DNA of 40,867 bases from Komagataeibacter europaeus LMG 18890. GTDB taxonomy: Bacteria; Pseudomonadota; Alphaproteobacteria; Acetobacterales; Acetobacteraceae. This document shows, one piece after another, positions 7,213 through 15,277 of the stretch (position 1 is its first letter; each line of letters opens with the position of its first letter). The notes below the pieces were generated by a model. That model was not told the DNA's origin. It saw only the letters and a program-made list of their open reading frames with translations, and ran no database searches. The position numbers and the translations under genes are program-made. Location of the stretch: positions 1 to 40,867 of the forward strand of contig NZ_CADP01000012.1 of assembly GCF_000285295.1 (NCBI RefSeq), written 5' to 3'.

Positions 7213-8097
7213 GTGGACTGGGATAAACTCCGGATATTTCATGCTGTAGCCGAAGCAGGGTCGTTCACCCATGCCGGCGACGTGCTTAACCTGAGCCAGT
7301 CTGCGGTATCGCGGCAGATTTCAGCCCTGGAAGAGGCGCTGCAGGTCCCTCTTTTCCACCGGCATGCCCGGGGGCTGATCCTGACCGAACAGGGTGAGAC
7401 ACTGAACCAGACGGTCCGGGAAGTCTTCTCCAAGCTGGCCATGACGCAGTCCCTGCTGACGGAAAGCAAGGAAAAGGCGGCGGGACGGCTACGGGTCACC
7501 ACGACAACCGGCTTTGGCACCTGCTGGCTTACGCCACGGCTGCACCGGTTCATGGAAACCAATCCTGACATTTCGATCACCATGATCCTGGAAGATAACG
7601 ACCTGGATCTGGGCATGCGCGAAGCGGATGTCGCGGTGCGCATGCACCCGCCCCGCCAGCCGGACCTGATCCAGCGGCACCTGGCGGATTTCCCGCTGCC
7701 GATCTATGCCTCGCAGTCGTACCTGAATGATTACGGCACGCCCCGCACGCTGGAGGAACTGAACGCCCACAAGCTGGTGCTGTTCGGTGGCTACCACCCG
7801 CCCGTGCCGCACATCAACTGGCTGGCTGAAACCGGCGTCCCGTCAGATGAACGCCGTCAGGCGCGGCTGGAGGTCAACAGCCTGGCCGCCATGGCGGGCG
7901 CGATCGCGGCCGGTATCGGAATCGGGTCGATCCCGCTTTACGCGGCGTCGCAGTATCCCAACCTGGTCAAGATCCTGCCAGAAGTGCCGCTGCCCACGGT
8001 CGATGCCTATTTCGTGTACCCCGAGGAACTGCGCACGTCCAAGCGCGTGGCGGTGTTCCGTGACTTCCTGCTGGCGGAAATCAACGCCCGCCACTGA
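7213..8097 (+). CDS. LysR-family regulator, LsrB/VtlR-like
   Basis: 294 residues. The N-terminal winged helix (residues 1-60) contains MDWDKLRIFHAVAEAGSFTHAG and LSQSAVSRQISALEE; the C-terminal part is a periplasmic-binding-like effector domain. The N-terminus is very close to LsrB/VtlR of rhizobia and Brucella, which control redox balance, envelope and small-RNA genes, and which also lie next to trxB (recalled family knowledge). The protein has a single cysteine, Cys104, so it cannot form the intramolecular disulfide proposed for LsrB. The GTG start at 7213 is set by GGAG 9 bases upstream. It is followed by a strong terminator. Confidence 0.9.
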   Translation: MDWDKLRIFHAVAEAGSFTHAGDVLNLSQSAVSRQISALEEALQVPLFHRHARGLILTEQGETLNQTVREVFSKLAMTQSLLTESKEKAAGRLRVTTTTGFGTCWLTPRLHRFMETNPDISITMILEDNDLDLGMREADVAVRMHPPRQPDLIQRHLADFPLPIYASQSYLNDYGTPRTLEELNAHKLVLFGGYHPPVPHINWLAETGVPSDERRQARLEVNSLAAMAGAIAAGIGIGSIPLYAASQYPNLVKILPEVPLPTVDAYFVYPEELRTSKRVAVFRDFLLAEINARH

Positions 8098-8126
8098 TCA
8101 CGGCAGATACCCGCCACAGGATAAAG

Positions 8127-8165
8127 AAACACCGCGCCGGGTCCGACCCGGCGCGGTGTTTTTGT
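8127..8165. terminator. Strong bidirectional terminator
   Basis: AAACACCGCGCCGGGTC (8127-8143) is perfectly complementary to 8145-8161, giving an uninterrupted 17-base arm with T-rich flanks on both strands. It ends the LysR gene on the plus strand and the mucR-sppA-ihfB series on the minus strand. Confidence 0.9.
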
Positions 8166-8193
8166 CAGAGGCGGCCTGGAAACGGACGGATGA

Positions 8194-8490
8194 TCAGTCG
8201 GTTGCCTGATGCGACTGGTTGACGCGTTCGCGCAGTTCCTTTCCCGCCTTGAAAAACGGCACCACCTTTTCCTCCACCGACACGGTTTCCCCCGTGCGGG
8301 GGTTGCGGCCGGTGCGGGCGTCGCGTTTCTTGACCGTAAACGCCCCGAAACCGCGCAGTTCCACCCTGTCCCCCCGCATCAGTGCGTTACTGACTTCCGT
8401 AAAGATGACCTGAACAATACGTTCCACCTCCCGTATGGGCAGATGTGGACGCGCAGCGGCAAGTTCGGCAATCAATTCCGATCTGGTCAT
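8194..8490 (-). CDS. ihfB: Integration host factor subunit beta
   Basis: 98-residue HU/IHF fold protein that bends DNA as a heterodimer with IHF-alpha. The family signature is at residues 46-66 ([21 protein letters not shown]), with Pro64 in the tip of the beta arm that intercalates into [21 protein letters not shown] is typical of the beta subunit. It is 26 bases downstream of sppA on the same strand, so it is probably cotranscribed, and it ends at the bidirectional terminator. Confidence 0.95.
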   Translation of the reverse strand: MTRSELIAELAAARPHLPIREVERIVQVIFTEVSNALMRGDRVELRGFGAFTVKKRDARTGRNPRTGETVSVEEKVVPFFKAGKELRERVNQSHQATD

Positions 8491-8516
8491 CCTGTTCCCC
8501 TAATTTAAACAACAGA

Positions 8517-9446
8517 TTAAAGTTTCCAGATCGCAACGGCCCCGTCAAGCGCGGTACTTTCCTTCAACAGAAATTCTGCACCAGGCACCCCCGACAGGAT
8601 ACCCGAAAACCACCGACGCCAGTTGACCCGCGTGGCGGCGGGGCCAATATCGGTCACCTGCACATCATCGGGCAGATGTGTGTTGCCGATCAACCATTTA
8701 CGCGCATCCGCCATGGACCCGACCTGATCCACCAGCCCCAGCGGGACCGCCTGCTGCCCGGTATAGGGGCGACCATCGGCCAGTTCCCTTACACGCTCGA
8801 CCGGCATATGCCGGTCCTGCGCCACGACATTGACGAAAAAACCGTACAGGTCGGCAATCACGCCCTGCAGCATCTCGCGGCCTTCGGGCGAAAGCGGCTG
8901 CACCATGGAAGGCTGCCCCTTCATCGGGCCGGACACAAGCTGGTCCACATGCACGCCCACCCGGCCCAGCAGGCCCGATACATCGGGCGATTCCAGAATG
9001 ACCCCGATCGATCCGGTCAGGGTGGACCGGTTGGCGAAAATGCGCGAAGCGGGCACCGACACCATATACCCGGCCGATGCCGCAACCCCGCCCATGGACA
9101 CCACCACCGGCTTGCGCCGGGCAAAGGCGGCCACGGCGTCATGCAGCACCTCGCCCCCCGTTACCGCGCCGCCGGGGCTGTTGACCTCCAGCACCAGGCC
9201 ACGGACCGAGGCGTCATCGGCGGCTTTCTGCAGGGCTTCGACATTTTCATGTTCGTCGGCGGGGATGATCCCCTCCAGCTTCAGATGGACCAGATGCGGC
9301 GCGTGGCCCGTCAGCCCGCCGCCCCCGGCGCGCAATGCGGCCACGATGCAGGCAAGGACAAAAAAAGCCACAGCCCCGCCCCGCCAGACCAGAAGCCGGC
9401 GACGAAGGGATGTGGCATGCAGCAGCATATCGGGGTCAGTATCCAT
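8517..9446 (-). CDS. sppA: Signal peptide peptidase, short SppA type (S49)
   Basis: 309 residues: a short cytoplasmic N-terminus, one membrane helix (about 20-39), then a serine protease domain in the periplasm that degrades cleaved signal peptides. The nucleophile is Ser124 in GGVAASAGYMVS and the general base is Lys176 in SGPMKGQPS; LEVNSPGG and LTGSIGVI are conserved S49 segments. The length is that of the half-size, oligomeric form rather than the 600-residue E. coli enzyme. The start could be ATG 9446 or 9428. It lies between mucR (62 bases upstream) and ihfB. Confidence 0.92.
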   Translation of the reverse strand: MDTDPDMLLHATSLRRRLLVWRGGAVAFFVLACIVAALRAGGGGLTGHAPHLVHLKLEGIIPADEHENVEALQKAADDASVRGLVLEVNSPGGAVTGGEVLHDAVAAFARRKPVVVSMGGVAASAGYMVSVPASRIFANRSTLTGSIGVILESPDVSGLLGRVGVHVDQLVSGPMKGQPSMVQPLSPEGREMLQGVIADLYGFFVNVVAQDRHMPVERVRELADGRPYTGQQAVPLGLVDQVGSMADARKWLIGNTHLPDDVQVTDIGPAATRVNWRRWFSGILSGVPGAEFLLKESTALDGAVAIWKL

Positions 9447-9508
9447 GACGGAGCCATATCATGGATACCCCCCATACCGAAGGCAGGACTATGAAAGCCG
9501 TGTCACCA

Positions 9509-9988
9509 TCATGCCTTGCGCCGGCGGCGCGTGGGCCGGGCCGGTTCATCATGATCGGCGGAAGCCGCGGCAGCAGCGGCGGAGGCTGCGGTAATCTTGC
9601 GGCCAAGACCGATTTCACGCGCAAGGCTGGACCGGCGTTCGGCATAATTGGGGGCGACCATGGGGTATTCGGCCGGCAGGCCCCAGCGTTCGCGGTACTG
9701 CTCCGGCGTCATGCCATAGGCGCTGTGCAGGTGGCGCTTGAGCATCTTGAGTTTCTTGCCGTCTTCCAGGCAGACGATGTAATCCGGAAAGACCGATCGC
9801 TTGATCGGCACGGCGGGCTGTGGCTTTTCAGGTTCGTTTACCGGACGTCCGGCCGCGGACAGCGCCTGATAGACATTACGTATCAGGTCGGGAAGCACAT
9901 CGGCCGCGACACTATTGTTTGAAACATGCGCCGACACGATCTGTGTCGTCAGTTCCAGACATGAAAAATCCTGCTCTGTATCAGACAT
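9509..9988 (-). CDS. MucR/Ros-type transcriptional regulator
   Basis: 159 residues. The conserved MucR core at 66-131 (PDYIVCLEDGKKLKMLKRHL, MTPEQYRERWGLP, YPMVAPNYAERRS) is a prokaryotic zinc-finger DNA-binding domain; in alphaproteobacteria it silences AT-rich promoters and controls envelope and polysaccharide genes. Ligands visible are Cys73, Asp76 and His86. The usual second His at 90 is Ala, with His88 nearby, so metal binding may differ. The tail is Ala-rich and ends in RPTRRRRKA. The ATG at 9988 is chosen for the GGAA 8 bases upstream; the frame opens at 10018. The stretch 10019-10221 upstream is AT-rich and holds no gene I can support; it probably contains the promoter. Confidence 0.9.
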   Translation of the reverse strand: MSDTEQDFSCLELTTQIVSAHVSNNSVAADVLPDLIRNVYQALSAAGRPVNEPEKPQPAVPIKRSVFPDYIVCLEDGKKLKMLKRHLHSAYGMTPEQYRERWGLPAEYPMVAPNYAERRSSLAREIGLGRKITAASAAAAAASADHDEPARPTRRRRKA

Positions 9989-10221
9989 AATATATTCCGT
10001 GCCTCTGTATTCAGCCATGTCGTCGCGATTTCCACACGAACTTTCATTTCAGGGACATATACTGCCCCATCAATAAATACAATACTTCTGCCTTGCCCAT
10101 GCTGCGTATTATCAAGCGGAATGTTTCGTTTATATTATATAGAATGCCCCGTCCTAAATAATGCGCCCCTAATATGAACACCCGTTTTGTAGAAATTCAT
10201 TGCATGTTGTATCAATCTTTT

Positions 10222-10626
10222 TCATGCATCCACGTGGATACGGGCGAAACAGGCTGCGGTTCCGTCATGCGCCATCTGCGCGGGCGGGTTTTTCCTGCGC
10301 AATACGCCACTCAACTTCTCCATATCGAATGCCGGGTCGCAGGCTGCGCAGATCAGGCGGATGCGCGTTTCCTCCATATTATCCTTAATGCTGTAAATGA
10401 CCTGTCGGGCCTCCTTGCGTGTTATAACGATTTCCGCCCGCCGGAGTTCCGCCAGCTGCTGACTTAACGTGGGCTGACCGATACCGGTTTCAGCTTCGAT
10501 CTGGCCCACGCTCTTTTCGCCTTCCAGCAGGCAGGCCAGCACCATCAGCCGCTGCGGCTGGGCCAGCAGACGCAGGCGCTGTACAAGGTTTTCTGCAATT
10601 TCTCGTGTTCTGGGCAGATTGCTCAT
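10222..10626 (-). CDS. ArsR-family regulator, BigR/SqrR-like
   Basis: 134 residues with one winged-helix domain: RLRLLAQPQRLMVLACLLEGEKSVGQIEAETGIGQPTLSQQLAELRRAEIV holds helices 2-4, and the wing is TRKEARQVIYSI. Cys32 lies in helix 2, and Cys93 and Cys96 lie in the C-terminal helix. This resembles the BigR/SqrR/YgaV persulfide sensors, which use one cysteine in each place to form a tetrasulfide link (known for the family). The exact cysteine register is not confirmed here. The 5' side has a GAGGGG ribosome-binding site. It is divergent from the TauE/SafE exporter, the usual arrangement of a repressor and its target. Confidence 0.85.
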   Translation of the reverse strand: MSNLPRTREIAENLVQRLRLLAQPQRLMVLACLLEGEKSVGQIEAETGIGQPTLSQQLAELRRAEIVITRKEARQVIYSIKDNMEETRIRLICAACDPAFDMEKLSGVLRRKNPPAQMAHDGTAACFARIHVDA

Positions 10627-10770
10627 GTCACGGATCCCCTCGACCAGTTAGGCAAACCCGCTACGTACCATAATCCCGCCCGGTGGAACACAGGACAGGA
10701 CTTGATAAAATACATACATAATATATTAAACATATAAACCATTTATGCACCCCTCTTTACGGGAGCCCAC
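10627..10770. promoter_or_regulatory. AT-rich divergent control region of bigR-like gene and exporter
   Basis: Between the two divergent genes is a very AT-rich core (10701-10745) in otherwise high-GC DNA, with TTGATA at 10702 followed by TATATT/TATTAA-like hexamers and the self-complementary AATATATT. BigR-type repressors bind AT-rich palindromes, so the operator is probably here. I could not define a single clean dyad. Confidence 0.4.
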
Positions 10771-10833
10771 ATGACCGACCGCGCCGCATACGCATCCATG
10801 GCCACCCGGCCCGGCCCGCGCTGTCATGGCTGA
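10771..10833 (+). CDS. Putative 20-residue leader peptide overlapping the exporter start
   Basis: ATG at 10771 follows GGGAG at a spacing of 5 bases, the best ribosome-binding site in the region. The frame runs 20 codons to TGA at 10831-10833, overlapping the exporter start (ATG 10826) in another frame. The peptide is Arg- and Pro-rich and ends Cys-His-Gly. The exporter start has no good site of its own, so the leader may deliver ribosomes to it by coupling. Expression is not proven. Confidence 0.35.
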   Translation: MTDRAAYASMATRPGPRCHG

Positions 10834-11617
10834 CGGGCTGCAGACCCTGCTGGGGCTGTGCAGCGGCGGGGTCATCGGCTTCACGCTGGGGCTGGTCGGT
10901 GGCGGGGGATCGATCCTTGCGGTGCCGCTGCTGCTTTATGTGGTGGGCGTTACCGACCCGCACCGGGCCATCGGCACCAGCGCGCTGGCCGTGACCATCA
11001 ATGCGCTGTGCAGCCTGGCCAGCCATGCACGGGCGGGCAATGTCGTGTGGAAATGCGCCGCGCTGTTCGCCAGCGCCGGCATATCCGGCGCGCTGGCGGG
11101 GGCGGCGTGCGGCAAGATCATCAACGGGCAGCACCTGTTGTTCCTGTTCGCCCTTGTCATGGTCGCGGTTGGCGCGCTGATGGCGCGCGGCTGCCACCAG
11201 CCCGCGGCACGGGCGCGGCCTGCCGCCATGCGCACGGCCCCGCTGCCCATCGTGGCGTACGGGGTCCTGACGGGGTTCTGTTCCGGGTTCTTTGGCATTG
11301 GCGGGGGATTCCTGATCGTGCCGGCCCTGCTGGCGGCGACCGGCATGCCCATGCTCAACGCCATTGCGACATCGCTGGTGGCGGTCTGCGCATTCGGGCT
11401 GACAACATCGGTCAGCTACGCGGCGGCGGGCATGGTGGACCTGCCCATGGTGGGCATCCTGGTCGCGGGGGGCGTTGCGGGCAGCGCGGGCGGCAGCACG
11501 CTGGCGCGGCATCTGGGCCAGCACCCGCAACGGCTGCGCCGGATCTTTGCCTACCTTATTTTCATTGTGGCATTCTACATGATGTGGCGCAGCGCGCGGG
11601 CAATGGGCCTTGCCTGA
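10826..11617 (+). CDS. TauE/SafE family sulfite or sulfur-anion exporter
   Basis: 263-residue inner membrane protein with about eight helices and the family's internal duplication: GLVGGGGSILAVP (22-34) and GFFGIGGGFLIVP (154-166). TauE/SafE proteins move sulfite, sulfoacetate, thiosulfate or related anions (family knowledge). Divergence from a BigR-like persulfide sensor argues for export of sulfite or a related product during sulfide stress. No persulfide dioxygenase or sulfide:quinone reductase lies in this window. The start overlaps the leader ORF. Confidence 0.85.
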   Translation: MADGLQTLLGLCSGGVIGFTLGLVGGGGSILAVPLLLYVVGVTDPHRAIGTSALAVTINALCSLASHARAGNVVWKCAALFASAGISGALAGAACGKIINGQHLLFLFALVMVAVGALMARGCHQPAARARPAAMRTAPLPIVAYGVLTGFCSGFFGIGGGFLIVPALLAATGMPMLNAIATSLVAVCAFGLTTSVSYAAAGMVDLPMVGILVAGGVAGSAGGSTLARHLGQHPQRLRRIFAYLIFIVAFYMMWRSARAMGLA

Positions 11618-11661
11618 CACGGTGCGCGACCATCGCGCCGCCATGACCGGAAAGCCGCCCC

Positions 11662-12897
11662 ATGTCCCAGACCATCCCCCAGACCACCGTAACCCTTGAC
11701 CACCCGGTCGACTTTGCCCGCTGGCGCAGCGCGACGCGCGCCCTGGTGGGCCAGCATGTCCCGCCCGGGGACATTGCGTGGCATGTCGCGCCATCCGGCA
11801 CGCCAGACACCCCTGTCCCCGCGCAGGCCGCCCCGCCCTTCCGCATCCCGCGTGAAACCATGCAGATGGCGGCGGACGTGCTGCAGTCCATGCTGCCTGA
11901 CCGCTTCACCATCGCCTACCACCTGATCTACGCGCACGTGACCGGGACCGGGATGCCGCCGCCGGATATTGCGCGGATCGAAGACGCGGCGGACACCGTG
12001 CGCGCGGAAACCGCGCACCTGCGCCACGACCTGTTCACCCTCATGCAGCACGGCGACGGGCATGAGGCATGGCATGCCACCATGGCGGCCACGACCTACG
12101 CGCCCGAAAGCAATGCGCGGTTCATGACCTTCCAGCTGTCGCTTGCGCCATGGCGGCTGGCGCTGCCGGGGCGACGGATGGAATGGACGGGCGAAAAACT
12201 GCTGTACGGGCAGGATGACGCCGCCCCCGCGCCCATTGCCTTTGGCAGCCTGCCGCCACCCGCCATGCCGCTGGTGACCGACCTGGACATTCCCCGCATC
12301 ACCGCCCTGCCCGCCGTGGCGCTGGCGGCGCGGACCTGCCGCATCTGCCCCATGGCCCGCCACGCCACCCAGACCGTGTTTGGCGAGGGCCGCAGCGACG
12401 CGCGCATGATGTTTGTCGGTGAACAGCCGGGGGACAAGGAGGACCGTGCCGGCCGCCCCTTTGTCGGCCCGGCGGGCCAGCTGTTCGACCGCGCCCTGCT
12501 GGAAGCGGGAATCGAACGTGACGACACGTATGTGACCAATACCGTCAAGCACTTCAAGTTCCGTCCCCGTGGCACGCGCCGCATCCATGAAAAGGCCGGG
12601 CCGGAGGAAATCGCCAACTGCGCCCCCTGGCTTGCGGCGGAACGGCGGATCATCCGCCCGCATGTGCTGGTCATGCTAGGGGCCACGGCGGCATCCGCCC
12701 TGCTGGGCCGCCATGTCACGATCGGGCGTGAACGATCACGCGCGATCACACTTGAAGATGGCGCGACCGGGGTGGTGACGGTGCATCCCTCCTTCCTGCT
12801 GCGCGTGCCCGATGACGCGGCGCGCGCGCGCGAATATGACCGTTTTGTCGCGGACCTGAAGCTGGCGGCCAGCCTGCGTGCGCCCGTAGCCCCCTGA
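11662..12897 (+). CDS. DUF4130 - UdgX-type uracil-DNA glycosylase fusion
   Basis: 411 residues. Residues 1-190 resemble DUF4130 (DFARWRSATRALV, later RFTIAYHLIYAHV). Residues 215-411 are a family-4-like uracil-DNA glycosylase of the UdgX class: Cys226 and Cys229 (CRICP), GEQPGDKEDRAGRPFVGPAGQ (253-273), the insertion RRIH with His309, Cys320, and the VHPS loop (374-377). UdgX of mycobacteria uses the His of this motif to form a covalent bond with the uracil site in DNA (known). The Cys of the usual KCRPP segment is His297 here. DUF4130 genes usually sit beside a radical-SAM partner, which is absent. It starts 44 bases after the exporter. Confidence 0.9.
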   Translation: MSQTIPQTTVTLDHPVDFARWRSATRALVGQHVPPGDIAWHVAPSGTPDTPVPAQAAPPFRIPRETMQMAADVLQSMLPDRFTIAYHLIYAHVTGTGMPPPDIARIEDAADTVRAETAHLRHDLFTLMQHGDGHEAWHATMAATTYAPESNARFMTFQLSLAPWRLALPGRRMEWTGEKLLYGQDDAAPAPIAFGSLPPPAMPLVTDLDIPRITALPAVALAARTCRICPMARHATQTVFGEGRSDARMMFVGEQPGDKEDRAGRPFVGPAGQLFDRALLEAGIERDDTYVTNTVKHFKFRPRGTRRIHEKAGPEEIANCAPWLAAERRIIRPHVLVMLGATAASALLGRHVTIGRERSRAITLEDGATGVVTVHPSFLLRVPDDAARAREYDRFVADLKLAASLRAPVAP

Positions 12898-13026
12898 CCC
12901 GCCACGAAACCCGCAGCAATCCCCGCCACGAGGAAAGCCGATGCCAGATATGCACTCGCGACACCGTTACGCCATGCCAAGATGCGTTATGGATAAGGTG
13001 CCCCATGTCGCCGGAAGCCGCATATC

Positions 13027-15231
13027 GTGCCTGCAGACCTGAATCTTCTGCCCTCTTTTGTTACCCGTCTTTTCAACGGAAAGCATTTTCCCACCATACG
13101 TGCCCCCGGCTATGCACGGATGAGTGGCCTGAAATGGCTGTATGCCCCCACGCCCGAGGCCCTGGCCTTTGCCGTGCGCACCACGTTCGCGGCGCTGATG
13201 GCGCTGACCATCGCCATGTGGATGGAACTGGACGACCCGCCATGGGCCGCCATGACGGTGTGGATCGTGGCCCAGGGATCACGCGGGGAAAGCCTGTCGA
13301 AAGCCCGGTGGCGACTGGTGGGCACGGCCATCGGGGCGATCAGCGCCGTCATCCTGGTCTGTTCGTTTCCGCAGGCGCCGTGGCTGTTCTTCCCCGCCAT
13401 CAGCATATGGATCGGGCTGTGCTGCATGTGCGCGACGCTGGTGCGCAACTTCCGGTCCTATGCGCTGGTGCTGTCGGGCTATACCTGCGCCATCATCGCG
13501 CTGGCCGCGACGCGCGACCCCGACAACATCTTCATGATCACCATGTCGCGCACGTCCTATATCGTGCTGGGCATCACGTGCGAGACGCTGGTGGCGGTGC
13601 TGTTCGCGCACAACCTCGCATCAAGCGCGCGGCGCAACATGCGCCAGAAGATCCAGATGGCGCTGGGCAGTTCGACCGATGCGGTGGCCAACCTGCTGGC
13701 GGTGGACGAAGCCGCCTTCATCCGCTCACGCGCGCTGTTCGGCACGATCCTGAGCATCAACGACCAGATCGAGTTCAGTGAAGTCGAGATGGGCCCCCAC
13801 GGGCATGAAGGCGACCATGCGCGCGCGGCCCTTTCCGCCGTGTCCGTCCTGCTGTCCCGCGGGCTGGGCATGATGTCGCGCATCAAGGCGCTGGGCACCA
13901 CGAACGAACAGTTTACCGAAACATCGCTGCTGACGCGCACCTTCCTGCTGGGCGTGCCCGCGCGGCTGGAAAACGACGCCGAGATCCCGCACATCCAGCA
14001 GGACCTGCAGGACCTGCGTGGCGTGTGCCGCCAGCGCATCATCGACGCGCTGACCCATGAAATCAGCATGGCCCCCACGACGGAAACGCTCGAGGTGGAC
14101 GACCTGCTGAACTGCCGCATCCTGCATAACGCGCTGGATGAACTGCTGGGGGAACTGGAACAGGCCATTGCGGAATTCGACGCCAGCCAGCACGAAATCC
14201 GTGGCGACCACTTCCATTTCCGCATCGAGGCGCACCGCGATTTCAAGGAAGCGGCCTATAACGGCATCCGCGCCGCCGTGGCCATCGGCGCGTCCGCCCT
14301 GATATGGGAAGTGACGGCATGGGCCAACGGCATCGGCTTCATCACCATGGTCGCGGTGACGTGCGGGCTGTTCGCCACGCGTGAAAACCCGGTGGTGGGC
14401 ACCATGAACTTCCTGCGCGGGGCGTGCTGGGCGGTGTTTGTGTCGGGCTTCCTCGTGCTTCTGTTCCTGCCGCGGCCGGCGGAATTCGAAATGCTGGCCG
14501 CGGTCCTCGCCCTGCCCATGATCGCGGGCGGGCTTGCCGCGCGCAACCCGGCCACGGCGGGGGCGGCCGCGTCCTACTGCCTGTTCCTGCCCAACCTTGT
14601 GGGGCCGGGCAACCAGACGCGACTGAACGAAATCGCGTATTTCAACGCCTCCTTCGCATTGCTGTGCAGCATCGGCTTCGCGGTGCTGATCTTCCGCGCC
14701 GTGCTGCCGTTCGACAATGATGAAGAACGCTGGCGCATGCGCAACCGCACGCTGCATGACCTGCGGCACCTGGCCTCCGCCCAGCCCATGCCGCGCACGC
14801 AGTCGTGGATCGGGCGCAATACGGACCGTTTCTCCCGCCTGATCCGCCATGCGGGGCCGACGCCCACCCCCACCATCGAGGCGTACCTGCATGGCACGCT
14901 GTCGGCCATGACCATCGGGCTGAACATCATCCGCCTGCGCACGGTCATGGAACGCGGGCAACTGCCGCCTGCCGCCAACCGCGCCATCGAACTGTTCCTC
15001 AGCCGCATGTCGCAGTTCAGTGGCCGGTACGGGCGCTTTGGCCGCACGGCGCGGGTGGCGCTCGGGGCCACGCGCAGCCTGCGACGGCTGGAGGCGACGG
15101 AAACCAACATCACGTCGCGTATCGAGATCACGCGCGCCATTGCCTACCTGCTGGTCATTTCCTATGAACTGGGCGCCAACGCAGCCTTCCTTGATGCTTC
15201 CCAGCCCTATCGCATGACCGACGGATCATGA
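13027..15231 (+). CDS. FUSC-family inner membrane efflux protein
   Basis: 734 residues built from two membrane halves, about 45-210 and 415-560, each a bundle of roughly five to six helices. A long soluble linker separates them and a soluble C-terminal tail follows. This is the layout of FUSC/AaeB-type transporters that export fusaric acid, aromatic acids or related compounds, usually with a membrane-fusion partner (family knowledge); no such partner is present here. The motif WAAMTVWIVAQGSRGESLSKARWRLVGT (about 73-100) is typical. GTG at 13027 is favoured by GGAAG 9 bases upstream; ATG 13120 is an alternative. The substrate is unknown. The 129 bases before it hold nothing I recognise. Confidence 0.88.
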   Translation: MPADLNLLPSFVTRLFNGKHFPTIRAPGYARMSGLKWLYAPTPEALAFAVRTTFAALMALTIAMWMELDDPPWAAMTVWIVAQGSRGESLSKARWRLVGTAIGAISAVILVCSFPQAPWLFFPAISIWIGLCCMCATLVRNFRSYALVLSGYTCAIIALAATRDPDNIFMITMSRTSYIVLGITCETLVAVLFAHNLASSARRNMRQKIQMALGSSTDAVANLLAVDEAAFIRSRALFGTILSINDQIEFSEVEMGPHGHEGDHARAALSAVSVLLSRGLGMMSRIKALGTTNEQFTETSLLTRTFLLGVPARLENDAEIPHIQQDLQDLRGVCRQRIIDALTHEISMAPTTETLEVDDLLNCRILHNALDELLGELEQAIAEFDASQHEIRGDHFHFRIEAHRDFKEAAYNGIRAAVAIGASALIWEVTAWANGIGFITMVAVTCGLFATRENPVVGTMNFLRGACWAVFVSGFLVLLFLPRPAEFEMLAAVLALPMIAGGLAARNPATAGAAASYCLFLPNLVGPGNQTRLNEIAYFNASFALLCSIGFAVLIFRAVLPFDNDEERWRMRNRTLHDLRHLASAQPMPRTQSWIGRNTDRFSRLIRHAGPTPTPTIEAYLHGTLSAMTIGLNIIRLRTVMERGQLPPAANRAIELFLSRMSQFSGRYGRFGRTARVALGATRSLRRLEATETNITSRIEITRAIAYLLVISYELGANAAFLDASQPYRMTDGS

Positions 15232-15277
15232 CGCGCCCCTGACACGGGATGCGGGCAAGGGAAGGATGGAGCCAATC

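Noticed and set aside
10174-10467. 97-residue plus-strand frame
   Set aside because: Antisense to the ArsR gene, no ribosome-binding site.
11575-12663. 362-residue frame opposite the UdgX fusion
   Set aside because: Antisense shadow; the plus strand has the conserved glycosylase motifs.
13726-14961. 411-residue frame opposite the FUSC gene
   Set aside because: Antisense shadow with low-complexity composition.
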